Source: an uncultured Alphaproteobacteria bacterium (GTDB lineage Bacteria; Pseudomonadota; Alphaproteobacteria; RF32; CAG-239). Taken from it: a stretch of DNA of 14,512 bases. This document shows, one piece after another, positions 1-8,497 of the stretch. The first letter of the stretch is position 1, and the number at the start of each line of letters is the position of its first letter. Under the pieces are notes generated by a model. It searched no databases and was not told the origin of the DNA. It saw only the letters and a program-made list of their open reading frames with translations. Position numbers and translations under genes: made by a program. Where the stretch lies: NCBI GenBank assembly GCA_900540425.1, contig UQFU01000034.1, positions 1 to 14,512 on the forward strand. The letters are read 5' to 3'.

Positions 1-116
1 TCGATCATTTCTACGGCTTCAATATTGCACTCGGCAACCAGAAAATCCTCTTTGTCCAGGCTGGGACGGTGCGGAAATTCTATAGGCAGCTGGCGAATGA
101 CGTTAGAAGTGGGCAT
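1..116 (-). CDS. hdaA: HdaA/DnaA-related regulator, N-terminal fragment (cut by window edge)
   Basis: Only the first 38 residues are visible; the rest lies beyond position 1. They begin MPTSNVIRQLPIEFPHRP and continue with S-L-D-K-E-D-F-L-V-A-E-C-N-I-E-A-V. The QLP.(D/E)(F/L).HRP....EDFLVA..N..AV pattern is what I know from the start of alphaproteobacterial HdaA/Hda-type proteins. These are DnaA-like AAA+ ATPases that, with the DNA-clamp, promote hydrolysis of DnaA-ATP and so limit replication initiation. The ATG lies 6 bases beyond the cckA stop, so the gene is probably co-transcribed with and translationally linked to cckA; no strong Shine-Dalgarno is visible. The AAA+ motifs are outside the window, so the assignment rests on the N-terminus alone. 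It could be another DnaA-domain-III-like protein. Confidence 0.72.
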   Translation of the reverse strand, partial: MPTSNVIRQLPIEFPHRPSLDKEDFLVAECNIEAVEMI

Positions 117-122
117 TGGCGG

Positions 123-2786
123 TTATTTCCCGGGTTGGTTTAAGACATCGAAAACTTTTTTGGTCAGATCGCCGAGGCTGAACGGCTTGGCAATAAAGTC
201 AAAGTCATCAGAATTGCTTAGGCCTTGGCGGGCAATTTCTTCCGAATATCCCGAAGCCAGTATAATTTTGATGCCGGGGATTTTTTCTTTGACAATCGCG
301 GCCAGTTCGGTTCCGCTCATGCCCGGCAGCATCATGTCGGTGAGCAAAAGGTCAAAACGGCAATCTTTCTCTAATTGTTCTAGCGCATTTTCCGACGAAT
401 TGCAACTGATTATGTCGTAGCCTTTTTTCTTCAGAGCCCGGACGGCAAAAGTCCTGACCGAATCTTCATCTTCAACAAACAAAATGCGAATCGCCGAAGC
501 CGTTTCGTCTTTTCGGTTGTCAAAGCTGCGGTCGATCATGGAGACGTTGAGGCCGAAGATCATTTTGCCGTTGGCGGTCGTTATCGGGCTTTTGACGGTT
601 TCTTTGACGGTCAGAACCGGGGTGCCGTCAGGGGATTTTGCTTCATGTTTATCCGTTGCGGAATCGGGTTCGTCTGCTTCGGCGTTGCTTTCAAAACGCG
701 GGAGGTAGACGGAAAACATCGTTCCCCGTCCGACAATACTGTCTACTTTGATAAAACCTTCGGTCTGGCGCACAATGCCATATACCATTGCCAGCCCCAG
801 ACCTGTTCCCGAGCCGACGACGTTTTGCTTGGTGGAGAAGAAGGGGTCAAATATCCGGTTGAGGTTTTCGGGCGGTATGCCACAGCCGGTGTCGATGACG
901 TCAATAACGACAAATTCGCCGGGCTTGATGGTGTCGGCGCCAAACTGGTACGGTTCTGCCAATGTTTCAACATGGGTATTGATATTGATGGTGCCGTGTC
1001 CGTCCATGGCGTCTTTGGCATTGATGGCAAGGTTGAGGATAACCTGCGAGAACTGGGTCGGATCGACCCGGACGAAGCCCAATTCGTTGCTGTGGTAAAA
1101 TTTGAGGATAATTTGTTCGCCCAAAATCCGTTTGAGCATCAGGCTCAACTCGGTAAACTTTTCGGTGATGTCGATTAATTTGGGTTTCAGCGGCTGCTTG
1201 CGGGAGAAAGCCAACAGCTGGCGCACCAGTCCGGCCGCCCGGTTGGCGTTTTGTTTGATTTGGGTCAGATCCGAGAAAGAGGGATCGCCGACGCCGTGAC
1301 GCTGCAACAAAAGGTCGCAAAATCCAATCATGGCGGTGAGCAGGTTATTGAAGTCGTGGGCAACGCCGCCGGCCAGTTGTCCGATTGCCTGCATCTTTTG
1401 CGCTTGGGCGAACTGCTGTTCAAGGCTTTTTTGTTTGGTAGCGTCAATCAGGTAGATGACCAGTCCGTCGCCGCTGTTGCCGGCAGAATAGAATTTTTGC
1501 ATCGGGCTGATATAGAAGGAAGCGATTTTTTCTTCCTTGTCAAATTTAAGGTGGGCATCGATGCTGGCGGAAGCGACGGTACCGGCGGCGACTTCTCCGA
1601 AGTCTTTTTGGGCTTTGGCGCTGTCGTCGGCGGTCATGTGTTCAAACAGGCTGTGTCCGCCGAGCGTTTCGGGTTCGCCATGGAGAAAGCCGGCGGCGGT
1701 TTGGTTGCAGGTTCGGATTATTCCCTGTTTGTCGGCAAAGATAATGCCTACCGGCGCATAGTTGAACAACCAGCTGATTTTATCAAAGGCGGCATTCAGT
1801 TCGTTGCGGAGCTGCCGGTCGTCCGGGAGGCCGGAAATAATGACGCCGCGGGTTTTTATCTGCTGGTTTTCGCGAAAATTTTCATGAAAAACATAGCAAT
1901 CAAGCACTTCGTTTTCCGGAGTTGTAAAATAGATTTTTCCGTTCCACGAGGCGCTTGGTTCAGGCAGTTTGGATACCGGGGACATAAACTCGCCGAGCGG
2001 GCGGCCGAGCAGCTCTTCGCGGCTGCGTTCCAGAGTTTGGGCAAAAGCGTGGTTGACGTATTCGATTTTGTGCTCCCGGTCAATGACATAAAGGCCGACG
2101 GGGAGGTAGTCCAAGAAGTCGTGCAGCGATTTGCGCTCTTCATGGAAAATCTGTTCCATGTTTTTTTCGGCGGTAATATTTTTGCAGTTCCAAAACAGAT
2201 AGGTGTCTTTTTTGATGGCTTTAATGGAATAAGGGCCTTCAAAAATATCTGCTTTTTTCAGAAAAATGGGGCTGACGCTGACTTCAAACCATTCTTCTTC
2301 ATTAAACAGGTGAGGCGTGTCGGTATGAAAGCGCAAGGCGAGGCTGACGGTTTCGCGGGTCAGGTTTTCGCAGGCGGCTTTGAGCGAATAAAGCGCCGCT
2401 TTGTTGCTTTTTCCGTCGGCGAGGTTGCGTTCAAGGAATTTGAAAACGCAATCCTGTTTGAACAGGTCTTTGGCGCGTTCGTTTTCAATGACGGTTTCAA
2501 GCAGTGAGTTTTCAATCCGTTTGGCTTTAAATTCGTTTTTGATGATTTCGTTGGCAAAACCGCCGTAAGTCATGGCTGCTTCACCGTCGCTGATGGTTTT
2601 GAGCGTCAGGTAAATGCACATTGAGCTGATGAGCAGCATGGCAAAAATCAGGTAAATCCGGTATTCGGGCCAGAGCAGAAACAAAATAACGTTGATTGTC
2701 AGCAGAACCAAGGCATAGGCCAGGGAGATCAGGCGGCTTTGGAGCTGTTTGTCCGGGCGGCGGTTATTTTTTGAGCTGCATAACAT
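123..2786 (-). CDS. cckA: CckA hybrid sensor histidine kinase
   Basis: The 887-residue protein controls the CtrA phosphorelay: it autophosphorylates and passes phosphate through its receiver domain to ChpT, or drains it, depending on cell-cycle signals. Two membrane segments lie near residues 21-39 and 43-65. PAS-like domains follow at about 220-320 and 332-450. The HisKA H-box [11 protein letters not shown] has the phosphorylatable His at 477. The ATPase domain shows the N-box NLAINAKDA (585-593), DTGCGI (632-637) and GSGTGLGLA (658-666). After an acidic linker (about 700-764) comes a receiver domain with VEDED (771-775), phospho-acceptor Asp817 and Lys867 in AKPF. The stretch around the H-box is very close to CckA as I know it. 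All catalytic residues are intact. The start overlaps the end of flhB by 23 bases and has AGAGG upstream at about 9 bases. Length is slightly above the roughly 690-870 usual in the family. Confidence 0.95.
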   Translation of the reverse strand: MLCSSKNNRRPDKQLQSRLISLAYALVLLTINVILFLLWPEYRIYLIFAMLLISSMCIYLTLKTISDGEAAMTYGGFANEIIKNEFKAKRIENSLLETVIENERAKDLFKQDCVFKFLERNLADGKSNKAALYSLKAACENLTRETVSLALRFHTDTPHLFNEEEWFEVSVSPIFLKKADIFEGPYSIKAIKKDTYLFWNCKNITAEKNMEQIFHEERKSLHDFLDYLPVGLYVIDREHKIEYVNHAFAQTLERSREELLGRPLGEFMSPVSKLPEPSASWNGKIYFTTPENEVLDCYVFHENFRENQQIKTRGVIISGLPDDRQLRNELNAAFDKISWLFNYAPVGIIFADKQGIIRTCNQTAAGFLHGEPETLGGHSLFEHMTADDSAKAQKDFGEVAAGTVASASIDAHLKFDKEEKIASFYISPMQKFYSAGNSGDGLVIYLIDATKQKSLEQQFAQAQKMQAIGQLAGGVAHDFNNLLTAMIGFCDLLLQRHGVGDPSFSDLTQIKQNANRAAGLVRQLLAFSRKQPLKPKLIDITEKFTELSLMLKRILGEQIILKFYHSNELGFVRVDPTQFSQVILNLAINAKDAMDGHGTININTHVETLAEPYQFGADTIKPGEFVVIDVIDTGCGIPPENLNRIFDPFFSTKQNVVGSGTGLGLAMVYGIVRQTEGFIKVDSIVGRGTMFSVYLPRFESNAEADEPDSATDKHEAKSPDGTPVLTVKETVKSPITTANGKMIFGLNVSMIDRSFDNRKDETASAIRILFVEDEDSVRTFAVRALKKKGYDIISCNSSENALEQLEKDCRFDLLLTDMMLPGMSGTELAAIVKEKIPGIKIILASGYSEEIARQGLSNSDDFDFIAKPFSLGDLTKKVFDVLNQPGK

Positions 2787-3828
2787 ATCCGATTACCTCT
2801 GCGACGGCTTTGTAATGTTCAGGCGGAATGGTTTGGTCCAGTTCGGCGCTGGCAAACAGGGCGCGAGCCAGCGGCGGGTTCTCGACAACGGGAATTTCGT
2901 GTTCTTCGGCGATTGCCTTGATGCGAAGAGCGATGTTGTCGATACCTTTGGCCAGAACGACCGGCGCTTCCATTGTATCCATTTTATATTCAAGTGCAAC
3001 AGCATAATGCGTCGGGTTGACAATTACGACGTCGGCCTTGGGGACATTGTCCATCATCCGGCGGCGGGCACGTTCCATGCGGACCTGGCGGATGCGCGAT
3101 TTGACCAGCGGGTCGCCTTCAACTTGTTTGTATTCGTCTTTGACTTCCTGTTTGGTCATGCGCAATTTTTTTAAGTGCGAATATTTTTGGTAAGCGTAGT
3201 CGGCAATGGCAATAACCAATACGGCGATGGCCACGCTGAACAACAACAGAACGACAATATCGTGAATGAAACTCAAAATGCCGGACGTTTCCATGGTTGG
3301 AAGCAGTTCGAATTTTGCGAGGTCGGGGCGGATAACCAAGTAGGCTACATAAGAGACGACGATGATTTTGACAATGCCTTTCAAGCTTTCGACGACTTTT
3401 TTCATATTAATAAATTTGGGCAGGGCGGCAAAAATGTTCAGCTTATTCCAATCGGGCAGCAGTTTTTTAGGGGCATAGACGAATCCGGTTTGGGCAATGC
3501 TGGCGGCTACCCCGAAAATCATAAAAATTAAAAAGGGCAGAGCCAGAATTTTTAGGATTCCCAGACTGACGTTCAACAATAAAACGCGGATATGCTGCAA
3601 GTCGGTGGGAACTTCGGCGGGGTTTTCGATAAATTTGAATGTCAGGTTAAGATACCATTTACCCAGATAGGGCAGGAGGAGCCAGACGACAATCAACATT
3701 CCCAAGAGCATGATGAAGCTTTTGGCTTCTTGGGAAATGGCAATGTCGCCTTCTTCTTTGGCTTTGGATATTTTTCGTTCGGAAGGTTCTTCCGTTTTGG
3801 AGGCTTCGTCGTCGTCTTCTGCTACCAT
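2764..3828 (-). CDS. flhB: Flagellar export apparatus protein FlhB
   Basis: FlhB is the substrate-specificity switch of the flagellar type III export gate in the inner membrane. The 354-residue product has the family's usual length. It starts with the charged, cytoplasmic TEEPSERKISKAKEEG segment typical of FlhB. Membrane segments follow near 40-57, 83-112, 150-168 and 188-211. The cytoplasmic domain carries the self-cleavage motif NPTH at 271-274, where cleavage falls between Asn and Pro. It ends in the conserved region with VVENPPLARALF (294-305). The ATG is preceded by AGGTG, which overlaps the fliR stop codon; the gap to fliR is 7 bases. The last 23 bases overlap cckA. The intact NPTH and full length suggest a functional switch. 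FlhB-like proteins of virulence secretion systems are less likely, because the neighbours are fliQ and fliR in flagellar order. Confidence 0.96.
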   Translation of the reverse strand: MVAEDDDEASKTEEPSERKISKAKEEGDIAISQEAKSFIMLLGMLIVVWLLLPYLGKWYLNLTFKFIENPAEVPTDLQHIRVLLLNVSLGILKILALPFLIFMIFGVAASIAQTGFVYAPKKLLPDWNKLNIFAALPKFINMKKVVESLKGIVKIIVVSYVAYLVIRPDLAKFELLPTMETSGILSFIHDIVVLLLFSVAIAVLVIAIADYAYQKYSHLKKLRMTKQEVKDEYKQVEGDPLVKSRIRQVRMERARRRMMDNVPKADVVIVNPTHYAVALEYKMDTMEAPVVLAKGIDNIALRIKAIAEEHEIPVVENPPLARALFASAELDQTIPPEHYKAVAEVIGYVMQLKK

Positions 3829-3835
3829 GCGACAC

Positions 3836-4591
3836 CTACTTTACAGGCGGTTGAAGCTCTGATTCAAAGTATCGGACAAACCAGAGAATCATAATCGGAA
3901 GAGTTAAAAACAACACGCCCAAGCCGAGATATATCTGCAAGGGCAAAGACAGAAAAAAGATATTCAACTGCGGCATCAGGCGGGAAACCAGTCCCATGCC
4001 GGAATAAAAAATAATCGTGAAGGCAATAAAGGGCGATCCGATTTTGAAACCGAGGATAAAACTCTGGTTAAGGGCATGGCTTAACAAGTCGGCCATATTG
4101 CCGGTTGGAAGCTCTCCTCCGAAGGGGAAGACCCGGTAGCTCTCAATGATTGCGCTGAGCATAAGATGGTGGAGGTCGGTGGCAAAAACGATGACAAGGG
4201 CTATCAGGCTTAGAAATGTTTCCAAGACAATGGACTGGGTTTGAAACGAAGGGTCAAAAATCTGGGCATTGGAAAAACCGGTTGCCTGTCCGGCGATGTT
4301 GCCGGCCAGGTTGATTGCCTGAAATATCATCTGCATGACAAAACCCAAAAAAATGCCGTAGGCGATTTCAAAAAGGCAAAAACGGATAATCTCATCGGTT
4401 TGTCCGGTCGGCAGGGGAATTTTATCGGCAATCAGCGGGGTGGCAACAAAGGTAACGGCCAGAGCAATACACAAACGCACCCGGGTGTTGACATAACTGC
4501 TCATAAAACCGGGCATAACCATGAAAGCGGCGCCCAGGCGCAGAAATACCAAAATGAAGGCATATATTTCCAGATTAATCAGCCTGGTCAT
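3836..4591 (-). CDS. fliR: Flagellar export gate protein FliR
   Basis: FliR is a polytopic inner-membrane component of the flagellar type III export gate, assembling with FliP and FliQ. About 251 residues, close to the usual length, with several hydrophobic segments. Family hallmarks are visible: the GNIAGQATGF....DP segment, DLHHLMLSAIIESY...P in the middle, and GLVSRLMPQLNIFFLSLPLQ near the C-terminus. Two starts are possible. A GTG at 4600 would overlap the fliQ stop as GTGA. I prefer the ATG at 4591, which lies 5 bases after the fliQ stop and has GGTGA as a Shine-Dalgarno 5 bases upstream. The longer form would only add M-I-P. It is followed by flhB in the classic fliQ-fliR-flhB order. 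Confidence 0.95.
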   Translation of the reverse strand: MTRLINLEIYAFILVFLRLGAAFMVMPGFMSSYVNTRVRLCIALAVTFVATPLIADKIPLPTGQTDEIIRFCLFEIAYGIFLGFVMQMIFQAINLAGNIAGQATGFSNAQIFDPSFQTQSIVLETFLSLIALVIVFATDLHHLMLSAIIESYRVFPFGGELPTGNMADLLSHALNQSFILGFKIGSPFIAFTIIFYSGMGLVSRLMPQLNIFFLSLPLQIYLGLGVLFLTLPIMILWFVRYFESELQPPVK

Positions 4592-4596
4592 CGGAA

Positions 4597-4863
4597 TCAC
4601 CCGCCGTTGACAATCCGGTCAAACAAGCCTTCGGCAAGGTTTTTCATTTGTCCGAACATGAAAGGAAAAAGCAAGATCAGGGTAACGAAAACGCCGATGA
4701 TTTTGGGAACAAAGGCCAGTGTCATTTCCTGAATTTGAGTCAGAGCCTGGAATATACCGATAATCAGACCGATAAACAGGGCAACCAACAGGACCGGGCT
4801 GACAACTTTTATCAGGGTGAAGACCGCTTCGCGCGAGATGTCTAAAACTTCAACTTCATTCAT
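4597..4863 (-). CDS. fliQ: Flagellar export gate protein FliQ
   Basis: FliQ is a small export-gate subunit of the flagellar type III secretion apparatus. The 88-residue protein has the family's usual length and its two-helix hairpin topology, with hydrophobic segments at about 16-39 and 50-71. The region between, GIFQALTQIQEMTLAFVPKI, is a strong family signature. The ATG has AGGAA at 7 bases; that Shine-Dalgarno overlaps the TAG stop of the preceding gene, leaving a 9-base gap, which indicates co-transcription with the GH114-like gene and pgm upstream. fliP, the usual partner gene, is not next to it and must be elsewhere in the genome. Confidence 0.96.
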   Translation of the reverse strand: MNEVEVLDISREAVFTLIKVVSPVLLVALFIGLIIGIFQALTQIQEMTLAFVPKIIGVFVTLILLFPFMFGQMKNLAEGLFDRIVNGG

Positions 4864-4872
4864 GGGCAGTTC

Positions 4873-5982
4873 CTATTCCAGCGGCAGTTGTTTTTCAAAA
4901 TAAGCATGGTTTTGCAAACCGGTCAGAAAAATTCCGTTAAAACCGGTGCGGATAATTCCCTGCAGATGATTTCCCAGCAGGCGGCGCCATTCCGGATTCC
5001 AGTATTCAACAATGAATGAGTCTTTGCTGACGTAAGACGGGCGAACCAGCCAGCCGGGGCTGCCGCGTTTCCAGGAATTTTTCCAATAATACATTTGAGA
5101 ATCTGCTTCCGAGAGGTTCATTTCGGCCAGAACCAAGCGGGTGGTGCCGTTTTTCTTGAATTTCAGGCTTTGGATGTCCTCTGGAGAAAAAGCCTCTTTT
5201 CCGTGAAAAAGCGCCGGAATAACGATGACGTCATAATTTGAGTTTTGCAGGCTGCGGATAAAATCGTATGATTTGGCGTAGCGGCTGTCATCAGTCAAAA
5301 TCAGGATGTTTTTGGCGTCTTGCAGCGAGAAAACGTTTTTGGCGTTTTCGCTGATAAGATGCCGGCGGCTGATGTTGTTGAATGCCAATTCCGGATTGAT
5401 GAAACCATAGAACAAAACGTTTTCGCCAAAGGATTCCTGAAGCGCCTCTTCATAGTTTTCCACATCGGAACAACGATCGACCGCAATCAGCCTGAGACCG
5501 GATTGTTTGACGACATTGCTGAGTTTGCGGCTGCCGCAAAAAACATTGTTGAGAGCGATGCCGTTCAGTTTTCGGCTAAAGCCGGGCAGAGCTTCTCCGG
5601 CAATAGTGTCGTTGTCCTGATTGCCCGGAAGGCGGTACAGAAAGCTCGGGTCTTCATTGGGGTCACTATGGTTGCGCACCTTATTATAGCCTTCAAGGTG
5701 ATGTTCCCAGAGGCTTTTGTTGAGCAGTTCTTCTCCTTCGTGAAGGACGATCTGAAAATCGGGGTTTTGGGCATGCGCATAGTCGACAAGCATATCAATA
5801 TTTTCCCGCATCTTTTGGCGGAAATTGAGAATATGGCGCGGCGGCGTTTCGATGTCGAGGATTTTTTCTTCATGGGTTGGCGGATTGGCCTGAGAAAAAC
5901 CGTATAAGCCGGCACCGGCATCAGAAACTGATGCCAGTACAGCAATCAAACTTAAAGAAATATACTTTTTAAGTGTTGACAT
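4873..5982 (-). CDS. Secreted divergent GH114 / MJ1477-TM1410 family protein
   Basis: With the start at 5982 this is a 369-residue exported protein. MSTLKKYISLSLIAVLASV plus D-A-G-A is a good signal peptide, and this ATG overlaps the end of pgm by 14 bases. An upstream in-frame ATG at 6099 would bury the signal, so I reject it. The body resembles the MJ1477/TM1410 putative glycoside hydrolases (GH114-like TIM barrel): LVDYAHAQNPDFQIVLHEGEELL (66-88), AVDRC (167-171), NYDVIVI (249-255), RLVLAEMNLSEADSQMYYW (282-300), VEYWNPEW (325-332) and GFNGIFLTG (347-355). From memory, typical members read Q-N-G-x-E-L-L, D-Y-C, S-I-G-E-A-E-D-Y-R-Y-Y-W and G-F-D-G-V-Y-L-D. Here the signature Asp of GVYLD is Thr and the QNG is HEG. 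Polysaccharide binding with little or no catalysis is an inference. Its role in a flagellar operon is unknown. Confidence 0.72.
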   Translation of the reverse strand: MSTLKKYISLSLIAVLASVSDAGAGLYGFSQANPPTHEEKILDIETPPRHILNFRQKMRENIDMLVDYAHAQNPDFQIVLHEGEELLNKSLWEHHLEGYNKVRNHSDPNEDPSFLYRLPGNQDNDTIAGEALPGFSRKLNGIALNNVFCGSRKLSNVVKQSGLRLIAVDRCSDVENYEEALQESFGENVLFYGFINPELAFNNISRRHLISENAKNVFSLQDAKNILILTDDSRYAKSYDFIRSLQNSNYDVIVIPALFHGKEAFSPEDIQSLKFKKNGTTRLVLAEMNLSEADSQMYYWKNSWKRGSPGWLVRPSYVSKDSFIVEYWNPEWRRLLGNHLQGIIRTGFNGIFLTGLQNHAYFEKQLPLE

Positions 5983-7588
5983 CGGCTTGGCGTTTTCCTG
6001 TTCTGGTTTCAATTTCGGCAACTTCCATGGCAATTTTGAACAAATCGGCCAGCATTTGTTTGGGATCTTCGCAAAAGCGGCTGTTTTCCAAGCGTTCAAT
6101 ATAGACGCGAAGCGTGGCGCCGCTGGATCCGGTTCCCGAAAGTCGGAAGGTAATTTTTTCGCCTTTTGTGAAGTCGATTACCAAACCGTTTTTGGTGGAG
6201 CTGCCGTCTACCGGATCGTTATAGACAAACGGAGCGGCTTGCTTGACGGTATGGGGGCCGAAAGTTTTTCCGGCAAGGGAGGGGAGCTTTTGTTCCAAGT
6301 CTGCCATCAGCTTGTCGGCAATCTCGCCGGAAATGCCTTCAAAATCGAATCGCATATAGTAGCTGCGACCGTATTTTTTCCAATGTTCCATGGTGATTTC
6401 TTCGACCGATTTGCCGGTGGCGGCGATAATGTTCAGCCAGAACAAAACTGCCCAGATGCCGTCTTTTTCGCGAATATGGCTGGATCCGGTGCCGAAGCTT
6501 TCTTCGCCGCAGAAAGTGATGCGTTTGGAATCCATCAGATTGACAAAGTATTTCCAGCCGGTCGGAACGGCGTAACAAGGCAGTTTGTGCGCTTCGGCGA
6601 CCCGGCATACCGCCGTGGAAGTAGCTGCCGATTTGGCTACACCGTAAATGCCGTGCTTATAAGCCGGAATCAGTTGATAATTGTCGGTAATGATTGCCAG
6701 GCTGTCACTTGGGGTAACAAAGAATTTTTGTCCGAGAATCATGTTGCGGTCGCCGTCGCCGTCATTGGCGGCACCAAAGTCAGGGGCATTGTCGCCGTAC
6801 ATGGTGTCTACCAGTTCTTTGGCATAGACCAGGTTAGGATCCGGGTGCAGACCGCCGAAGTCGGGCAGCGGCTTGCTGTTGACGACCGAACCTTTGGGCG
6901 CGCCGAGGATTTCTTCAAAAATCCGGAGGGCATACGGACCGGTAACGGCGTTCATGGCATCGTAACGCATGGTAAAACCGTTGGCAAAAAGTTTTTTGAT
7001 GGCCGGAAAATCAAAAATGCTTTCCATCATTTCCACATAATCTTTTACCGGGTCAATAATTTCGATAACCATATCGCCGAGTTTCTGGGTACCGATTTTG
7101 GACAAGTCGATATCCGGTACATCCATGATTTTATATTCTTTGATGTTAAGCGTGTTTTTATAAATTGCATCGCTGACGCTGCTGGGAGCCTGGCCGCCGC
7201 TGGCGGTGGCATATTTGATGCCGAAGTCTCCGTCCGGGCCGCCGGGATTGTGCGAGGCGCTCAGGACAAAGCCGCCGTCAGTCTTGTTTTTGAGGATTAG
7301 TTTTGAAGATGCCGGGGTGGAAAGAAAGCCGTTTTGCCCGATAATCAGTTTGCCGATGCCGTTGGCAGCAGCCATTTTAATAAGCTTTTGAATTGCCACG
7401 TCATTGTAAAAACGCCCATCGCCGCCGACAATATAGGTCTGGCCTTTGACATTGCCGATGGTATTGAAAATACTCTGCAAAAAGTTTTCGATGTAATTGG
7501 GTTGGACAACGACTTTTGACTTGCGGCGCAGGCCGGCGGTGCCCATTTTCTGATCGGTATAAGGGGTAGTGGAAACAACTTTTAGCAT
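5969..7588 (-). CDS. pgm: Alpha-D-glucose phosphate-specific phosphoglucomutase
   Basis: This cytoplasmic enzyme interconverts glucose-1-phosphate and glucose-6-phosphate, linking glycolysis to UDP-glucose, glycogen and surface polysaccharide synthesis. At 539 residues it has the usual size of the glucose-specific branch of the alpha-D-phosphohexomutase family. The four expected motifs are present: the active-site phosphoserine in SASHNPGG (Ser112), the metal-binding DGDGDR (276-281), the sugar-binding GEESFG (361-366) and the phosphate-binding RLSGTGSSGAT (482-492). The N-terminus reads TPYTDQKMGTAGLRRKS, typical of this group. The start has an excellent AAGGAGA 4-5 bases upstream and a candidate promoter in the 97-base gap to mipZ. 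It is probably the first gene of the run through hdaA; its end overlaps the GH114-like gene by 14 bases. Phosphomannomutase is unlikely given the N-terminus and GEESFG. Confidence 0.96.
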   Translation of the reverse strand: MLKVVSTTPYTDQKMGTAGLRRKSKVVVQPNYIENFLQSIFNTIGNVKGQTYIVGGDGRFYNDVAIQKLIKMAAANGIGKLIIGQNGFLSTPASSKLILKNKTDGGFVLSASHNPGGPDGDFGIKYATASGGQAPSSVSDAIYKNTLNIKEYKIMDVPDIDLSKIGTQKLGDMVIEIIDPVKDYVEMMESIFDFPAIKKLFANGFTMRYDAMNAVTGPYALRIFEEILGAPKGSVVNSKPLPDFGGLHPDPNLVYAKELVDTMYGDNAPDFGAANDGDGDRNMILGQKFFVTPSDSLAIITDNYQLIPAYKHGIYGVAKSAATSTAVCRVAEAHKLPCYAVPTGWKYFVNLMDSKRITFCGEESFGTGSSHIREKDGIWAVLFWLNIIAATGKSVEEITMEHWKKYGRSYYMRFDFEGISGEIADKLMADLEQKLPSLAGKTFGPHTVKQAAPFVYNDPVDGSSTKNGLVIDFTKGEKITFRLSGTGSSGATLRVYIERLENSRFCEDPKQMLADLFKIAMEVAEIETRTGKRQADVNT

Positions 7589-7592
7589 GACA

Positions 7593-7599
7593 TCTCCTT
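7593..7599 (-). promoter_or_regulatory. Strong ribosome binding site of pgm
   Basis: AAGGAGA on the minus strand, 4 bases before the ATG at 7588. It is the best Shine-Dalgarno in the window and fixes the pgm start. Confidence 0.85.
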
Positions 7600-7624
7600 A
7601 GAATTAATCTTGACTTATGTCCAT

Positions 7625-7652
7625 AGAATAACACCTCAAGCCTTAAAAACAA
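7625..7652 (-). promoter_or_regulatory. Candidate sigma-70-like promoter for pgm and the flagellar/cckA run
   Basis: On the minus strand TTGTTT (7652-7647) and TATTCT (7630-7625) are separated by 16 bases, about 35 bases before the pgm ATG. The gap between mipZ and pgm (7589-7687) is the only sizeable one between dacA and the window start, so a promoter is expected here. No clear terminator for mipZ is visible in it, so read-through is possible. The match is moderate. Confidence 0.35.
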
Positions 7653-7687
7653 GAGGCGATTGATTAATTCAGCGACATATAAACAGG

Positions 7688-8497
7688 TTATTCGTCCGGA
7701 CAGATGAATTCGGCAAGGTTTTTGATTTCGCGTTTGGCTGCCAGATGCGACATGCTCATTTTCATCTTGAGCTTGTCGTGCGACATATCGAGAACCGTGA
7801 GCCCTTCCAAAAACAGCTCTTTGTAGATAACGCGGTCTTTCAGTCCCGGCAGAAAGCGGAAGCCGTATAGCTTGGAAAGCTTGTCCAGATAAGCGAACAC
7901 CAAGTTTTTGTTGCGGGAATTGAGGCTGGAGAATTTATTGCCGACGACGATCCAGTTCAGGTACGGTTTACCGCGGGAAGCAAGGTATTTTTTGATGTCC
8001 CAGACAAATTCGGCATAGGGACCTGGGCCGCTGATGCGGTCTTGAGCAAAATCAATATTGGCCATGACACTCAGGTCAATAAGGCTGTCGGAAATCGGCG
8101 TTATCAACGTATCGGCAAACTTGTGAGCCTCTTCAAAGAGATAGTTTTTGTTTCCGGGCGTATCAATGATAATGGCGTCAAATTTACCGGAAAGCTGGCG
8201 GATATGTTGATTTAGCTGATCCAAAGAACGTTGATAAAGCGAGGGATTGCTCTCGGGAATATAACAAAAATGTTCCGGGGTCGGGAGATAAATTCCTTTA
8301 GCCATCCGAAAATTTTTGCGGTTTTCAATATATTTGCTCAGGGTTCCCTGACGTCCGTCAAGGTCAAAAGTGGCAACACTAAAACCTTCCTGCAACAGTT
8401 TTATTGCCAGGTGCATGCAAATTGTCGATTTTCCGGTTCCGCCTTTTTCGTTGCTGACAACAATAACATGGGCGGATTTTGTTGCTGTATTATTCAT
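7688..8497 (-). CDS. mipZ: MipZ, ParA-like division-plane positioning ATPase
   Basis: MipZ forms a gradient from the ParB-bound origins at the poles and inhibits FtsZ polymerisation there, so division occurs at midcell. The 269-residue product begins its ATPase core with VIVVSNEKGGTGKST, a deviant Walker A with the signature Lys18 and the Walker Lys23. DLDGRQ (45-50) matches the DLDLRQ of Caulobacter MipZ, and IDTPG (111-115) is the Walker B region. The C-terminal PGLKDRVIYKELFLEGLTVL (217-236) is a hallmark of MipZ and separates it from ParA, Soj and MinD. Its ATG shares one base with the dacA stop (TAATG), indicating translational coupling. Length matches the family. Nothing appears broken. 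Confidence 0.93.
   Translation of the reverse strand: MNNTATKSAHVIVVSNEKGGTGKSTICMHLAIKLLQEGFSVATFDLDGRQGTLSKYIENRKNFRMAKGIYLPTPEHFCYIPESNPSLYQRSLDQLNQHIRQLSGKFDAIIIDTPGNKNYLFEEAHKFADTLITPISDSLIDLSVMANIDFAQDRISGPGPYAEFVWDIKKYLASRGKPYLNWIVVGNKFSSLNSRNKNLVFAYLDKLSKLYGFRFLPGLKDRVIYKELFLEGLTVLDMSHDKLKMKMSMSHLAAKREIKNLAEFICPDE

Noticed and set aside
1251..2507. A 418-codon plus-strand open frame
   Set aside because: It is the antisense of cckA, whose own domains are unambiguous; the Phe/Gly/Val-rich product has no recognisable domain.
4873..5982. Unique circular permutation of a TIM barrel
   Set aside because: Relative to TM1410 the halves are swapped, but I recall longer MJ1477-type relatives with the same order, so it is not unique to this protein; only the altered signature residues are reported.
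5983..6099. N-terminal extension of the GH114-like protein starting at 6099
   Set aside because: It would overlap pgm by over 130 bases and place about 40 residues before an obvious signal peptide; the ATG at 5982 fits better.
5987..7300. A 437-codon plus-strand open frame
   Set aside because: Antisense shadow of pgm, whose four catalytic motifs are intact on the minus strand.
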